From: Planctomycetota bacterium
GTDB taxonomy: Bacteria > Planctomycetota > UBA1135 > GCA-002686595
Length of the DNA: 64,000 nt
NCBI GenBank assembly: GCA_002686265.1
Contig: NZBA01000023.1
Coordinates: 1-64,000 of the forward strand
Direction: 5' to 3'
The notes beneath the pieces are model-generated. The model was not told where the DNA came from. It searched no databases and saw only the letters and a list, made by a program, of their open reading frames with translations. Shown in pieces: positions 33,231-40,639 of the stretch; the first letter of the stretch is position 1, and each line of letters opens with the position of its first letter. The position numbers were made by a program, and so were the translations under genes.

Positions 33231-34262
33231 CTAGCTCCCGCCCCCCCCGCGCTCCCCTCGGGCTGCCTCCTCAGCCTCGCTGTCCTCCACTTCCGCCTCG
33301 CCGCCCGCTTCCCAGCGCAACCCGCGCCGCTTCCCCTCGCGCACGTGGGCACGACGGATCTTGAGAGCGGGATCGTGGGCTGCCAGGCCCGCCGAGAGGA
33401 CAGCCGCAAGTTCCTTGCCCTCCGCGCGCGGCCCGACCTTGGCGAGCACGCGCGCCGTGCGTCCGGAGGGGTCGGGCTCGAGGACGGCGACGCCTAGTGC
33501 GAGCTCGAAGCCCTCGACGGTCTCGCTCTGGGCATTCGCGGGCGCGACCCAGAGCAGGCGGCCGACGAACTCGGCGCTCCAGGCGAGGGGCCCCAGCCGT
33601 GCGGCGAGGCTCTCGCGCTCCGCGGCATCCTCGCCGACGATGACGACGAGAGGCTGGGAGTCACAAGCGGCCACGTTGACGGCCCTACGCAGGTCGGATT
33701 GGAGCGGCAGCTCGCGAGTAGGGCGCTGCGCGCTCGAGCGCTGCGCGAAGCGCTGCGCGATACGCTCTAGGCGCGCGGCGAAGTCCTCCGCCGCCTCGAA
33801 GAGCCTCTTGGGGGAGCGGGTGCCGCGCAGGATCTGCTCGCGGCCCTGGGGGTCGAAGATCGCGAAGACCGTGTTCTCGAGCTGACCCCGACGCCCGGCG
33901 TAGATTGCGAGCAGGAGCTCTGACTCGGCAGCGTCCTCGAAGGTCAGGGGGCGGATACAGACGAAACCGCGCGAGGCCGTGACCACGGCCGAATCAGACA
34001 GGAAGAGCGCTTCCGTGTCCTGGTAGCCCGGTCACCACATGCCGGGCACCTCGCTGCAGCGCGGCGCGGCCGATTGGAGGAGGATCGGCAGGCGCAATCT
34101 GCGCGCCTCGGCCAGGCCCTGTTCCCAGGTTCCATACCAGGCGATCGCCGCCTGCTCGGGGGCGGGCGTGGCGTCCTCGCCTTGGCGCCAGGAGCGGGCG
34201 GGCGCCGCCAGGACGGCGCAGCACAGCAGCGTTCGGATCGAGATGGGCATGACTGTCAGCAT
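33231..34262 (-). CDS. Candidate selenoprotein with thioredoxin-like fold (in-frame TGA = Sec77)
   Basis: Two consecutive minus-strand frames are in register and separated by a single TGA (34032-34034). The first part has a signal peptide (SIRTLLCCAVLAAPARS) and AWYGTWEQGLAEARRLRLPI, the beta-alpha start of a thioredoxin_7-like domain, then APRCSEVPGMW, TGA, PGYQDTEALFLSDSAVV and FVCIRPLTFEDAAE, where the fold continues with no break. Cys69 and the TGA codon (residue 77) fall where redox residues are expected. A hairpin 12 nt after the TGA meets the published bacterial SECIS rules (see 33997-34019). The full product would be 343 residues with a disordered acidic/Gly tail. The alternatives are a nonsense-mutated gene, or restart at GTG 33986. 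Divergent from surE. Confidence 0.6.
33997..34019 (-). promoter_or_regulatory. Candidate bacterial SECIS hairpin
   Basis: On the minus strand the bases GACA-C-GGAAG-CGCT-CTTCC-TGTC form a 9-bp stem with one bulged C and a 4-nt apical loop whose second base is G. Twenty-two nucleotides separate the TGA from the loop. Both features fit the known bSECIS consensus (loop of 3-14 nt with a G in its first two positions; 16-37 nt from the UGA). The hairpin lies inside coding sequence, as bacterial SECIS elements do. Confidence 0.5.
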
Positions 34263-34337
34263 ACTTCACGCGTGCAGATCGAGGCGGCGGGCCCGTCCCC
34301 GGGCGCGCCCGCCACGGGAACTTGATTCAATACGGCG

Positions 34338-35225
34338 ATGAAGACCCTCCAGCGCAATCCGCTCCGTCGTCCCCTGGCCCTGACTGCCGTGACCGCTTTG
34401 GCGCTCCTGCCTGCGGCTCGCTGGTCCGCCCCTGCGTCCGCCCAGGCGGGAGAGGAGGCGGCGCGCATCCTGGTCACCAACGACGACGGTTGGGATTCCG
34501 ACGGTTTGGCCGCCCTCGTCGCATCCCTGATGAAACTGGGCGAGGTGGTCGTCTGCGCGCCCCTTCAGAACCGCTCGGGCGCCAGTCACTCGGCCGAGAT
34601 CTTCCGCGGCGAGCACGCCCTACGCGAAGTGACGGTGGAGGGAGCGAGCGAGGCCTGGGCCGTGGACGGCACGCCGTCGGACGCGGTCACATTCGCTCTA
34701 ACCTCTCTTGGCGGCGAACGCGGCTTCGATCTGGTGGTCTCGGGTATCAACGCCGGGGCGAATGTGGGCGAGGTCGCCCACTACTCGGGCACGGTCGGAG
34801 CAGCGCTCGAGGCAGTCGGCCTGGGAGTGGCGGCCATCGCGGTCTCGCAGGAGGCACCACGGGGTTTCGCCGACACGGCGCGCTTCACGGCGGACCTGGC
34901 GCGGCGGCTGTTGACCGAGGGCGCGGACGCGGGAGTGGTCTACTCGGTGAACGTCCCGCGCCATCGCGCGGAGGGCCCCCAGCCGGTAGCCGTCGCACCC
35001 ATGGGCGGACGCTTCCTGCGCGTGGCGGGCGTGCGCATCTCCGATCCGGTAGACGGGCAGAGCTCCTTCCGTGCCGAGCTGGAGTTCGGGCGCGAGGCGC
35101 CGGAGGGCAGCGACACTCGAGCCTTCTTCGCGGGCGCGATCACGATCACGCCCCTGCGCTTTGATTGGACCGACACGGCTTCCCTCGAGCGCCTGCGGAA
35201 ATGGGAGCTCACGAGCCGCGAGTAG
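34338..35225 (+). CDS. surE: SurE-family 5'-nucleotidase with an export signal
   Basis: A metal-dependent phosphatase that removes phosphate from nucleoside monophosphates (and in some species polyphosphate). The 295-residue frame contains the family blocks VTNDDGWDSDGL (two metal-binding Asp), APLQNRSGASHS, VDGTPSDAVTFAL, SGINAGANVGEV with YSGTVGAALEA, and ITITPLRFDWTD near the end. Unusually, a signal peptide (RPLALTAVTALALLPAARWSAPASAQA) precedes the domain, indicating a periplasmic enzyme; SurE is normally cytosolic. ATG 34338 is the only start that makes sense of this leader. Divergent (75 bp) from the candidate selenoprotein. Confidence 0.85.
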   Translation: MKTLQRNPLRRPLALTAVTALALLPAARWSAPASAQAGEEAARILVTNDDGWDSDGLAALVASLMKLGEVVVCAPLQNRSGASHSAEIFRGEHALREVTVEGASEAWAVDGTPSDAVTFALTSLGGERGFDLVVSGINAGANVGEVAHYSGTVGAALEAVGLGVAAIAVSQEAPRGFADTARFTADLARRLLTEGADAGVVYSVNVPRHRAEGPQPVAVAPMGGRFLRVAGVRISDPVDGQSSFRAELEFGREAPEGSDTRAFFAGAITITPLRFDWTDTASLERLRKWELTSRE

Positions 35226-35441
35226 CCTCCTGGCGGGGTTTTCCCTGGCTGCCCCGCGGCAGGCCGCCTAGCATCCGCTTCGGTCCGGGCGTGCGCGCTG
35301 GGAACACCCGACCGACCGAGGCTCCGCTCGCCCGGTTCCACGCGCCGAAGGGACGAGAGCGCGGAGAATGCATCACACAGGGACACACCGGCGACATGAG
35401 CGTGGGCGCGAGCACTCCTCGCCGCTCACGGGAACGGCGGC

Positions 35442-36782
35442 ATGGCTGAGCTGGCGCTGATAGCCTGGATTCCGCTCGCCCTGCTCCTGTTCGCGACACT
35501 CCCGCGCGGGCGCGCGGCGCTGACGGGCGTGATTCTCGCCACGCTCTTCTTGCCGATGGCCACGATCCCGCTCGGCGGCCTGCCCGACTACGACAAGTCC
35601 AACGCCACCTCGCTCGGCCTGCTCCTGGCGGTGGTCGTCTTCGACCATGCTCGCTTGAGCCGCTTCCGTTTCTCGCGGGGGGACCTGCCGATGATCGTCT
35701 TCTGCACGTCGCCCTTCCTGACGTCGCTGCTGAACGGCCTCGGCGTCTACGACGGCTGCAGCTCGATCATGCTCCAGGTCCTGCGCTGGGGCATCCCCTA
35801 CTTCATCGGGCGCCTGTACTGCGCGACGTCCGAGGACTTGCGTGGGATGGCCATCGGTCTCGTCCTCGGTGGACTGGTCTACGTGCCATTGTGTCTGTGG
35901 GAGGTCCGCATGAGCCCACAGCTGCACGCCCAGGTCTACGGCTTCCACCAGCACATGTTCGCTCAGTCGCGGCGCTTCGGCGGATTCCGCCCGGTGGTGT
36001 TCATGCAGCACGGGATCATGGTCGGGATCTGGATGACGCTCACGAGCATGATCGCGTTCTTCCTGTGGCGGGGACGCGTGCTGCGGCGGCTGTTCGGGCT
36101 CCCGATGGGCCTGGTCGTGCTGGCGATGTTGGCGACCTGCGTCCTGTGCAAGTCGCTCGGGGCGCTCATCCTGCTCGTCGGCGGGGTCGGGTTGGTGCTG
36201 CTCACGATCCACCTGCGGACGCGGGCGTTGGTCTTCCTGCTGGCTCTCCTGCCCTCGGGCTACATCACCAGTCGCGTCCTGGGCTGGACGGGCGAGAGCG
36301 CGGTGTGGGTCATCGAGACCTACATCGATCCGGCTCGCGCCAAGTCCCTCGGCTCGCGCTTCGGCTACGAGGAGTTGCAGCTCGAGCACGTCTCCAGCCG
36401 CCCCTTCTTCGGCTGGGGCCGCTGGGGCCGCGATCGGCCGAAGTCGGACCGGACGGGGAAGGCCATCACGATCACCGATTCCCTGTGGGTGCTCTTGCTG
36501 GGCCAGTTCGGCCTGGTCGGCATGGGCGCGTACTTCCTGGTCCTGGGCGTGCCTGTCTTCCTCACGGCCGCGCGATTGGATCCAAGTCGCTACTCGTCGC
36601 CGGCGGGGGCGCCGGTGCTCTGCCTGGCGGTGGTCTTGGGAGTCTACGCCGCCGACAAGCTGACCAACGGCATGCCCAACCCGGTGTTCATGTTCGTGGC
36701 TGGTGGCTTGAGCACCTTCTGGCTGAAGGGCGGTTTCGGTTCGGCCGCCGACGGTTCGAAGCCGGAAGGACGCCTCTCGTGA
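35442..36782 (+). CDS. O-antigen ligase-like (Wzy_C) membrane protein
   Basis: A 446-residue protein with about ten membrane helices and a long external loop (residues about 270-335) carrying SRFGYEELQLEHVSSRPFFGWGRWG, with the GWG and charged residues typical of O-antigen ligase/polymerase family members. The likely role is joining or polymerising lipid-linked glycan on the outer face of the inner membrane. ATG 35442 opens MAELALIAWIPLALLLF. The stop overlaps the GTG of the following methyltransferase by 4 bp. Confidence 0.75.
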   Translation: MAELALIAWIPLALLLFATLPRGRAALTGVILATLFLPMATIPLGGLPDYDKSNATSLGLLLAVVVFDHARLSRFRFSRGDLPMIVFCTSPFLTSLLNGLGVYDGCSSIMLQVLRWGIPYFIGRLYCATSEDLRGMAIGLVLGGLVYVPLCLWEVRMSPQLHAQVYGFHQHMFAQSRRFGGFRPVVFMQHGIMVGIWMTLTSMIAFFLWRGRVLRRLFGLPMGLVVLAMLATCVLCKSLGALILLVGGVGLVLLTIHLRTRALVFLLALLPSGYITSRVLGWTGESAVWVIETYIDPARAKSLGSRFGYEELQLEHVSSRPFFGWGRWGRDRPKSDRTGKAITITDSLWVLLLGQFGLVGMGAYFLVLGVPVFLTAARLDPSRYSSPAGAPVLCLAVVLGVYAADKLTNGMPNPVFMFVAGGLSTFWLKGGFGSAADGSKPEGRLS

Positions 36783-37498
36783 GCGTCCCCCGGGACCCGG
36801 CGACGGTCGAGAACGCCATCGCCCTGGCACGTCCCTTGGTGACGGCGGCCCTCGCGGGTGGTGGGCGCTCGGTGCTGGAGGCGGGTTGCGGCTCTTGCAG
36901 TCATTTCGATCTGGCGGGCGCGCACTCGGTCGGGATCGACATCTCGGCCTCGCAGTTGGAGCGCAACTCCTCGCTGGACGAGCGCCTCGAGGGGGATCTC
37001 CAGTTCCACGATCTCGGCTGTGAACGCTTCGATGCGGTGGTCTCCTGGTACGTCCTCGAGCATGTCGCACGCCCGGATCTGGCCCTGGCGAACATGGCCC
37101 GCGCCTTGCGTCCCGGGGGCATTCTGGTCCTAGCGGTGCCGCGCGTGTTGTCGGTAAAGGGGTTGGTGACGAAGTTCTCGCCGCACTGGTTTCATGTCGC
37201 GGTCTACCGCCACCTGCTCGGTCGCAAGACCGCCGGTCTCGAGGGTCACCCGCCCTTCCCTACCCATCTGCGCTGGTCGATGAGTGCGGCAGGCTTGCGC
37301 CGGTTCGCCCGCGAGGAGGGCTTCGACACCGAGCTCTGGGAGATCTTCGAAGACGACACTCAGCGCCGCCTACGCGCCCGCTTCATCCCCTTCCGCCTCG
37401 CCTTCGCCCTCCTCGACCTCGTCGTCCGCCTGCTCACCCTCACGCGCGCCAGCGCCTACCCCACCGACCTGCTCACGATCCTGCGGAAGCAGGGCTGA
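36779..37498 (+). CDS. SAM-dependent methyltransferase (class I)
   Basis: A 239-residue Methyltransf_11-type enzyme. Motif I is VLEAGCGSCSHFDLAG, the acidic motif II residue lies in SVGIDISASQLERN, motif IV region FDAVVSWYVLEHV and the post-motif ALRPGGILVLAVPR follow in order. The C terminus contains a hydrophobic stretch (FRLAFALLDLVVRLLTL) that may touch the membrane. It starts with GTG overlapping the ligase stop, so it probably methylates a lipid-linked sugar of the same pathway. Acceptor unknown. Confidence 0.82.
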   Translation: MSVPRDPATVENAIALARPLVTAALAGGGRSVLEAGCGSCSHFDLAGAHSVGIDISASQLERNSSLDERLEGDLQFHDLGCERFDAVVSWYVLEHVARPDLALANMARALRPGGILVLAVPRVLSVKGLVTKFSPHWFHVAVYRHLLGRKTAGLEGHPPFPTHLRWSMSAAGLRRFAREEGFDTELWEIFEDDTQRRLRARFIPFRLAFALLDLVVRLLTLTRASAYPTDLLTILRKQG

Positions 37499-37630
37499 CG
37501 GGCCCGAGGACCACCACGAGTCGACTGCGAGCTACCGGGAGAGCGAAGCGGCGCCCTGTGTCCCCGACCCCGGCGATCTGGTCGTGACGCCTCCTCGGAA
37601 TCCGTCCGGGCGGGGCGGCAGGGCGCAGGG

Positions 37631-37678
37631 GTACGCGAAGAACAAGAAAGCGGTCGGCTCCCGAGGGAGCCGACCGCT
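37631..37678 (-). terminator. Intrinsic terminator of the FlgO-like operon
   Basis: On the minus strand a perfect 13-bp stem AGCGGTCGGCTCC / GGAGCCGACCGCT with a 4-nt loop is followed by TTTCTTGTTCTTCG. It lies 30 bp beyond the stop of the gene at 37708-38247. Confidence 0.75.
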
Positions 37679-37707
37679 GCGACGAGCATCAGTGAGCTCT
37701 CCTCCCC

Positions 37708-38247
37708 TCAGCGCCCCCAGCCCACTACGGAACCCAGCATCTCCTCCACCGCCGGGCTGCGGAAGAGGACGAAGTCGGTCGCCGCGAGGGTCGAGTTCTC
37801 GACCGTCGAGACCAGCTTCATGGACACGATCACGTTTTCCTTCAGGGGTGCGTAGGTGCTCACCAGCGCCGTGCGCGCGTTGTAGTCCAAGGCCAGGTTC
37901 GCGACGTTGCGCGAGAGCAAGAACTGGCCGCTCTCTTGGATCAGGAGCTGGTCCTCTCGAACCGTCGGGTGGATGATGTCGATGTCCCGACGCGTCAGCC
38001 GCGCCGAGAGGAACTCGGTCGCTACGCGCCCGAACATCGTCGTGCGGTTGACGTCGTTGATGTTCACGACCGTCGAAACGAGCATGCGCTCGAGGTCCTG
38101 GCGGTCGCCGTGCTGGCTCAACAGGTCGTCGACCGCGTCGTAGCAGGCTTCCACGAGCACCTCGGCGTCCGAGGGCGCGGCCGGCTCGAAGGACTGGCAG
38201 CCAGCACAGAGCCCGATGACCGCCAGGGAAAGGGGGAGTGATCTCAT
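37708..38247 (-). CDS. FlgO-family lipoprotein
   Basis: A 179-residue lipoprotein: leader SLPLSLAVIGLCAGCQS with lipobox CAGC, then the FlgO domain (LVSTVVNINDVNRTTMFGRVATEFLS, ARLTRRDIDIIHP, GQFLLSRNVANLA, ALVSTYAPLKENVIVSMKLV, SAAD-like ATDFVLFRS). FlgO is an outer-membrane protein needed for flagellar function in Vibrio, but the domain occurs widely in envelope proteins outside flagellar loci. No other flagellar gene is present here. It follows the larger lipoprotein gene by 4 bp and is followed by a clear terminator. Confidence 0.8.
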   Translation of the reverse strand: MRSLPLSLAVIGLCAGCQSFEPAAPSDAEVLVEACYDAVDDLLSQHGDRQDLERMLVSTVVNINDVNRTTMFGRVATEFLSARLTRRDIDIIHPTVREDQLLIQESGQFLLSRNVANLALDYNARTALVSTYAPLKENVIVSMKLVSTVENSTLAATDFVLFRSPAVEEMLGSVVGWGR

Positions 38248-38251
38248 CGTA

Positions 38252-39196
38252 TCAGCCCCCGTGGAGTCCGAGGTCGCACAGTCCGCAGCAGTCCGCCGCC
38301 TCTTCCGTCTCCAAGGGAAGGAACTCCACCACGTCGGTTCGCGTCAGGCCCTCCGCGGCGCGCCACTCCGGGTGCAGGAGGCTGAAGTCGCACGGCGCAC
38401 GGTAGTGCAGGCAGTCCTCCGCCCCGGACAGGCGAAACCGCCGCCCATAGTGCACGCGCTCCCGCAGGCGTTGGAGCTCGTAGAGGTTGGCGTTGACGAC
38501 GCCCTCCGCCTCCACCAGGTCTCTGGCCGAAGCCGCGTTCTGGGCGACGGCCCTCGCCAGAGAGGCCTCGGTCTCGGCGAACCTGGCCTCGTTTCCGAGG
38601 GCGCGCAGAGCAGATTCGACGTAGCCGTTGATCGTATCCACGTCGACGACCGAAAGGACCCAGCACTTATAGCGGCGCAGGCCCGTTCGACGGCTGCCCA
38701 AGCTGTCCTCGATGCGCCTCTCGTTCTTCACGTCCCAGCGCTCCCAGTGCTGGTCGTTGGCCGCCACGCCGCCGACGACCACGTCGGATATCTCATGGGC
38801 CCGGGAGCGGATGTCCTGGTTGACGCGCTCGGGCGAGCCCCATTCGCGCATGTCGCGCGGCAGGTAGCGGGTACCGATGGAGACGTCGCGTTCGCAGGCC
38901 TCCGCGGTTACCTGGGTGGACACGTACTGGGCGAGCTGGGCGCGAGCGTGGCCGAGGGCCTCGTCGTAGGCGTGCCGCTCGTCGAGCACGTCGAAGCCGC
39001 CACCGCGACCGACGAAGGCGACTGTGCCCGGTGAGGTCGGGATCCGGCCGGTGACCCACTCGGGCGCAGTGTCGCCGGCGATCATGCTGCGCAGCTGGAT
39101 CTCGTCCTCGGGTTCGGAGATGGTCGTGCAAGCTGCAGCGATGAGGGTGCACAGGGCCGGTGCCAGTCCGGGCCCGACGGGGATCTTGGTCATCAT
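38252..39196 (-). CDS. Envelope lipoprotein, LPP20/FlgT-like N-terminal region
   Basis: A 314-residue protein with a lipoprotein leader (LAPALCTLIAAACTT). The segment APEWVTGRIPTSPGTVAFVG followed by AYDEALGHARAQLAQYVSTQV resembles the LPP20 domain, which pairs with FlgO-type partners. The C-terminal half has an alpha-helical part and a Cys-rich end (DCLHYRAPCDF and ADCCGLCDLG), not seen in standard LPP20 proteins and possibly disulfide-bonded or metal-binding. It probably forms an outer-membrane lipoprotein complex with the FlgO-like protein encoded next. Two adjacent ATG starts (39196, 39193) are possible. Confidence 0.65.
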   Translation of the reverse strand: MMTKIPVGPGLAPALCTLIAAACTTISEPEDEIQLRSMIAGDTAPEWVTGRIPTSPGTVAFVGRGGGFDVLDERHAYDEALGHARAQLAQYVSTQVTAEACERDVSIGTRYLPRDMREWGSPERVNQDIRSRAHEISDVVVGGVAANDQHWERWDVKNERRIEDSLGSRRTGLRRYKCWVLSVVDVDTINGYVESALRALGNEARFAETEASLARAVAQNAASARDLVEAEGVVNANLYELQRLRERVHYGRRFRLSGAEDCLHYRAPCDFSLLHPEWRAAEGLTRTDVVEFLPLETEEAADCCGLCDLGLHGG

Positions 39197-39513
39197 GCGT
39201 TGGGGTGGACGCCCACTCTTCCGTGAGCCGGGCGCCGCTTGGCATCAGTAGTAGGTCTGATCGTGGAGGTTCCGCCGAGCGCAGTTCTCTCTCGTCTCTC
39301 TCGTCGACCGAATACAGGCCTCGTGAAGTGACCCGTGGGGCATTGCCCCCGCTTCGGCTGACACATGACAAGCGAACGGCGACCCGATCCGCGACAGTTT
39401 TCCGTAAAAAAAACGTTCCCCCTGCCCATTCCGGTGTAGGCCGCCCTCGCGAAGCCCGCGGCCGGACCGGATGCCCGCGGCAGAGCCCCGATGCCACGTG
39501 CCCTCCGACCTCC
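39197..39513. other. Intergenic region upstream of the lipoprotein operon
   Basis: 317 bp without a supported gene. It contains an A8 tract near 39411 and a purine-rich GAGAGA stretch near 39280-39300. It should hold the promoter of the lipoprotein operon, but no clear -35/-10 pair was recognised. Confidence 0.5.
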
Positions 39514-40389
39514 TCAGGACAACCGTAGGCGGGCGAGTTGCCAGCGGCGCAGGTGGCGGCGGAAGGCGGGGTCGGGATAGCGGGGGACGCGGCGGAGGGC
39601 GGCCCACAGGTAGCCGCCGAGAATGCACATCCCGCCCAGGGCGAAGGGGCGCTCGAAGGTGCGGTAGCAGGCGATCGCCACCGCGTAGAGCGGGTGCGTG
39701 CCGATGAAGTGCAGGCCCCAACCCCAACGCCAGCGCCCGTGGAAGACGCTGCGGTGGGAAGCGCCCATGGGCCGCAGTTCGTACAGGCGCAGGTCCTCGT
39801 CGTGGAAGCTCCGGGCCTTCCAACCCAGCATCGAGCAGCGGTGACAGTCGATCCCGTCCCACATCACCTCGGCCACGAAGCCGCCGATGGCCCGGAAGCA
39901 CTCCACCCGGTAGCACTTGGCCGCACCCAGGGAGAACTCGTCCGAGGTGCGCAGGAGCGTCCAGCCCGACGCCGTCTTGTCCCAGCACTTCCCACTGGCA
40001 GTGCCCAGGCGTGGGTCGGCGGCGAACTTCTCCATCAAGGCTTCGAAGTAGCGCTCACCGAAGCGCAGATCACCGTCGAGCTTGCAGACGTAGTCGAAGT
40101 CATCGAGGTCGAAACGAGCGAGACCGTCGTCGAAGGCCTCGATCACACCGCCGCCGACCTTGCGCCGACCCCGATCCGGACGCCGCAAGCCACGAATCCA
40201 CGAATGCTCCTCCGCCGCTCGGTCGATCAACTCACCCGTGCCGTCGGTCGACCCGTCGTCCACGATCATCCAGGCCGTCGGGCGCAAGGTCTGAGCCGTC
40301 ATGGACTCGATCGTGGCGGCCAGGTGCGCCCGCTCGTCACGCACGGGGGTGATGACCAGGATCCTAGGGACCGCGTTCTCGGGGGACAT
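39514..40389 (-). CDS. Glycosyltransferase family 2
   Basis: A GT-A fold enzyme transferring an NDP-sugar, 291 residues from ATG 40389 (MSPENAVPRILVITPVRDE). Blocks present are ITPVRDE, WMIVDDGSTDGTGELI, the DxD motif in CKLDGDLRFG, and an acceptor region with EVMWDGIDCHR. The C terminus has a likely membrane-associated helix (FALGGMCILGGYLWAALRR). Starts at 40428 or 40542 would add non-conserved residues. Divergent from the FkbH-like gene, so the two likely share a promoter region of about 250 bp. Confidence 0.83.
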   Translation of the reverse strand: MSPENAVPRILVITPVRDERAHLAATIESMTAQTLRPTAWMIVDDGSTDGTGELIDRAAEEHSWIRGLRRPDRGRRKVGGGVIEAFDDGLARFDLDDFDYVCKLDGDLRFGERYFEALMEKFAADPRLGTASGKCWDKTASGWTLLRTSDEFSLGAAKCYRVECFRAIGGFVAEVMWDGIDCHRCSMLGWKARSFHDEDLRLYELRPMGASHRSVFHGRWRWGWGLHFIGTHPLYAVAIACYRTFERPFALGGMCILGGYLWAALRRVPRYPDPAFRRHLRRWQLARLRLS

Positions 40390-40639
40390 GCTCTGGGGGG
40401 GCGGCAATTCGCAAGCCTCCAGCCCCATCTTCCACCATCGACGGCGTCGGGGCGAGGAGTCCCGAGACAACATCGTCCCCCGCCGACAAGGCCGGAGCGT
40501 TTGGGGTATCGTTGGTCGGAGCCTCCCCCGATGCAGCCTCAACCGCCCTCATGCCTCCGTGCGAGGCCCGAGATCGCGCTCGCGCCGGCCCCGTGCCCCT
40601 CGGACCCGCCCCGCTCCCCCGCCCCCGCCCCCTGAGGCC

